From assembly GCA_964496875.1 (NCBI GenBank), contig CAZCBH010000017.1, forward strand, positions 1 to 64,000: 64,000 bases of DNA, in the 5' to 3' direction. This document shows positions 62,834-64,000 of this stretch, one piece after another (positions within the stretch are counted from its first letter, which is position 1; every line of letters begins with the position of its first letter). Source of the stretch: RI-106 sp964496875. Its GTDB lineage: Bacteria > Cyanobacteriota > Vampirovibrionia > Obscuribacterales > Obscuribacteraceae. Below the pieces are notes generated by a model, which did no database searches, was not told where the DNA came from, and saw only the letters and a program-made list of their open reading frames with translations. The position numbers were made by a program, and so were the translations under genes.

Positions 62834-64000
62834 ATGAGGAATTCTTTCCTAGTTGTCGCTTTGCTTCTTCTAATCGGCACTGCCAGTGCTGTTGATGCCA
62901 GAGAAGTGATTCAATCTTTTTCCAGCCGAGCCAGTCTCTCCTCTTCCGGAGTGATGGAGGTCAAGGAGACGATAGAGGCTGATATAAGAGGCAGTCGGCA
63001 CAAAGCCCTTTATCGAATCATCGATAGTTCCATCAGTCATCAAGGGCACCAACAGAAGCTCGATGTCAAGGTGAGATCGGTGCAGGACGGCAAGGGCAGA
63101 GCTCTGAAGTTCACCCAGAGTCGACAGGGCACCGGGGTTATAGTCAATCTGGACAAGAGCCATGCCGGACGTGCAGGCAAAGTCAGTTATGTCCTCTCTT
63201 ATGACGTCAAAGGGGCAGTCAACTTCAAAGATAACCATCCTGCCCTGGTCTGGGATGTGACCGGGGAGAACTTTCCTGTTCTCGTTCAGAAAGCCAGTTT
63301 CAAATTGAAACTTCCGCCGGGAATAAATCCGAAGGCGATCACGGTGAAAGCCTGGAAGGGAGAGCCGGTTAAGGGCCATGAAGCGGCGGCCAAAAGCGCC
63401 GGGGGTGAAGTGATTGCCACTACCAGCACGGTGAACCCGGGAGAAAGTTTCAAAGTCGAAGTAGATCTGCCCATGGGCACAGTCACCGAGCCTGGATTTT
63501 TGGAAAACTTTCAGTGGATTGCCGGTGATTGGTATTTGCTTGTTGTATTGCCACTGTCCGCGGTGATAATGCTCGCCCTCGTCCGTTTTCTCAAAACCAG
63601 GATCAAGAGCAATGTGGATGAAGCTTCTGAAATATGGCAGGCTCCGGAGGGTCTTCGTCCGGTCGAGATAGGGACGCTAGTAGATCAATCCTGTGATGTA
63701 TCCGATGTCTCGGTTACTCTCATTAACCTGGCTGTGCGTGGTTATTACACAGTGAGAGAGATTCCATCGACCGGATTTTTCGCACTGTCAGATCGGGATT
63801 ATGAGTTCAAGAAATTACCGCCTCCCAAAGGCGATCCGTTAAAAGAGTACGAAGAGATTTTCATGGAGGCGATCTTCGGAAACGCTTCTACCTCTTATCT
63901 CTCAAACATTCAGGGGATCTTCCGGCAATTCCTGCCTGATATCAGAAATAGTATCTACAAATCTCTAGTGGACAGAAAGATGCTTGCCAAGGACCCCAGT
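62834..64000 (+). CDS. DUF2207-type membrane protein (3' end beyond window)
   Basis: 389 residues are visible from ATG 62834, open to the window end. A signal peptide (SFLVVALLLLIGTASA) is followed by a beta-rich extracytoplasmic domain (VMEVKETIEADIRG, YVLSYDVKGAVNF, WDVTGENFPV), a membrane helix (WYLLVVLPLSAVIMLALV, about residues 234-252) and a cytoplasmic domain with RPVEIGTLVDQ and VTLINLAVRGYY. This is the layout of DUF2207 predicted membrane proteins, whose function is unknown. A -10 TATAAT and AAGGG precede the start. Confidence 0.88.
   Translation, partial: MRNSFLVVALLLLIGTASAVDAREVIQSFSSRASLSSSGVMEVKETIEADIRGSRHKALYRIIDSSISHQGHQQKLDVKVRSVQDGKGRALKFTQSRQGTGVIVNLDKSHAGRAGKVSYVLSYDVKGAVNFKDNHPALVWDVTGENFPVLVQKASFKLKLPPGINPKAITVKAWKGEPVKGHEAAAKSAGGEVIATTSTVNPGESFKVEVDLPMGTVTEPGFLENFQWIAGDWYLLVVLPLSAVIMLALVRFLKTRIKSNVDEASEIWQAPEGLRPVEIGTLVDQSCDVSDVSVTLINLAVRGYYTVREIPSTGFFALSDRDYEFKKLPPPKGDPLKEYEEIFMEAIFGNASTSYLSNIQGIFRQFLPDIRNSIYKSLVDRKMLAKDPS

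Overview
The window looks like a piece of a draft genome (two runs of exactly 100 N) from a Gram-negative, non-photosynthetic bacterium rich in eukaryotic-like signalling proteins. Several features point to the Cyanobacteriota side-branch Vampirovibrionia/Melainabacteria, probably Obscuribacterales: many long tetratricopeptide (TPR) proteins, Ser/Thr kinases with odd membrane domains, FHA proteins, DUF4388 and degenerate GGDEF proteins, and a TolC/RND envelope. No photosynthesis gene is present. The taxonomic call is inference; no rRNA or marker gene confirms it. No tRNA, rRNA, CRISPR array, insertion sequence or prophage gene was seen, and no gene-free stretch exceeds about 300 bases (the longest are 15781-16050, 61466-61728 and 19087-19339).

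1-10.8 kb is a signalling region. After the tail of an RGG-rich protein and two small genes closed by a strong terminator (821-853), a plus-strand cluster encodes a TPR protein with a C-terminal zinc-ribbon motif, two membrane-anchored Ser/Thr kinases, a degenerate GGDEF protein and a small membrane protein. Facing it are a secreted coiled-coil protein and an 861-residue protein with four MshEN-like (c-di-GMP-binding type) units joined to TPRs. 10.9-21.5 kb holds a macro-domain protein, a DUF4388/degenerate-GGDEF protein, glutamate dehydrogenase, a Ca2+/H+ antiporter, MutM, a flippase-like membrane protein, a GGDEF-EAL protein whose receiver domain has lost its phosphoacceptor, and a CheY-like regulator.

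21.5-32 kb is mixed: a 904-residue adenine-methyltransferase-type protein preceded by three tandem 19-bp hairpin repeats, Ogt, a TfoX-N protein, a GT39-type glycosyltransferase coupled to a tyrosine-phosphatase-like lipoprotein, a membrane-anchored AAA+ ATPase and a secreted TPR protein. 32-44.6 kb carries a tolC-RND-membrane-fusion efflux operon, a secreted Asp/Arg-rich protein, a second secreted TPR protein (paralogue of the one at 30.4 kb), two FHA proteins and small unknowns.

44.6-57.5 kb is a ten-gene minus-strand purine operon in transcription order purF-purC-purD-purN-purL-purQ-purM-purH-purE-purK, with a PurS-like region fused to PurL. Only purB is missing from the route to IMP. An assembly gap cuts the purQ/purM junction. 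57.6-64 kb has a TPR protein, a Sel1-repeat protein, an alpha/beta hydrolase, a soluble canonical Ser/Thr kinase, a DUF4870-like membrane protein, a GNAT acetyltransferase and the start of a DUF2207-type membrane protein running off the end.

The most distinctive biology is the concentration of kinase, FHA, TPR and c-di-GMP-type parts, several with altered key residues: an MshEN x4-TPR adaptor, two catalytically degenerate GGDEF domains, a receiver with Ser for Asp, a DFD kinase, and an FHA-coiled-coil protein ending in what may be a dead nuclease fold. The 100-N gap inside that FHA protein is flanked by an exact 55-bp duplication. Removing 155 bp restores one continuous frame, so that gap is an assembly artefact.
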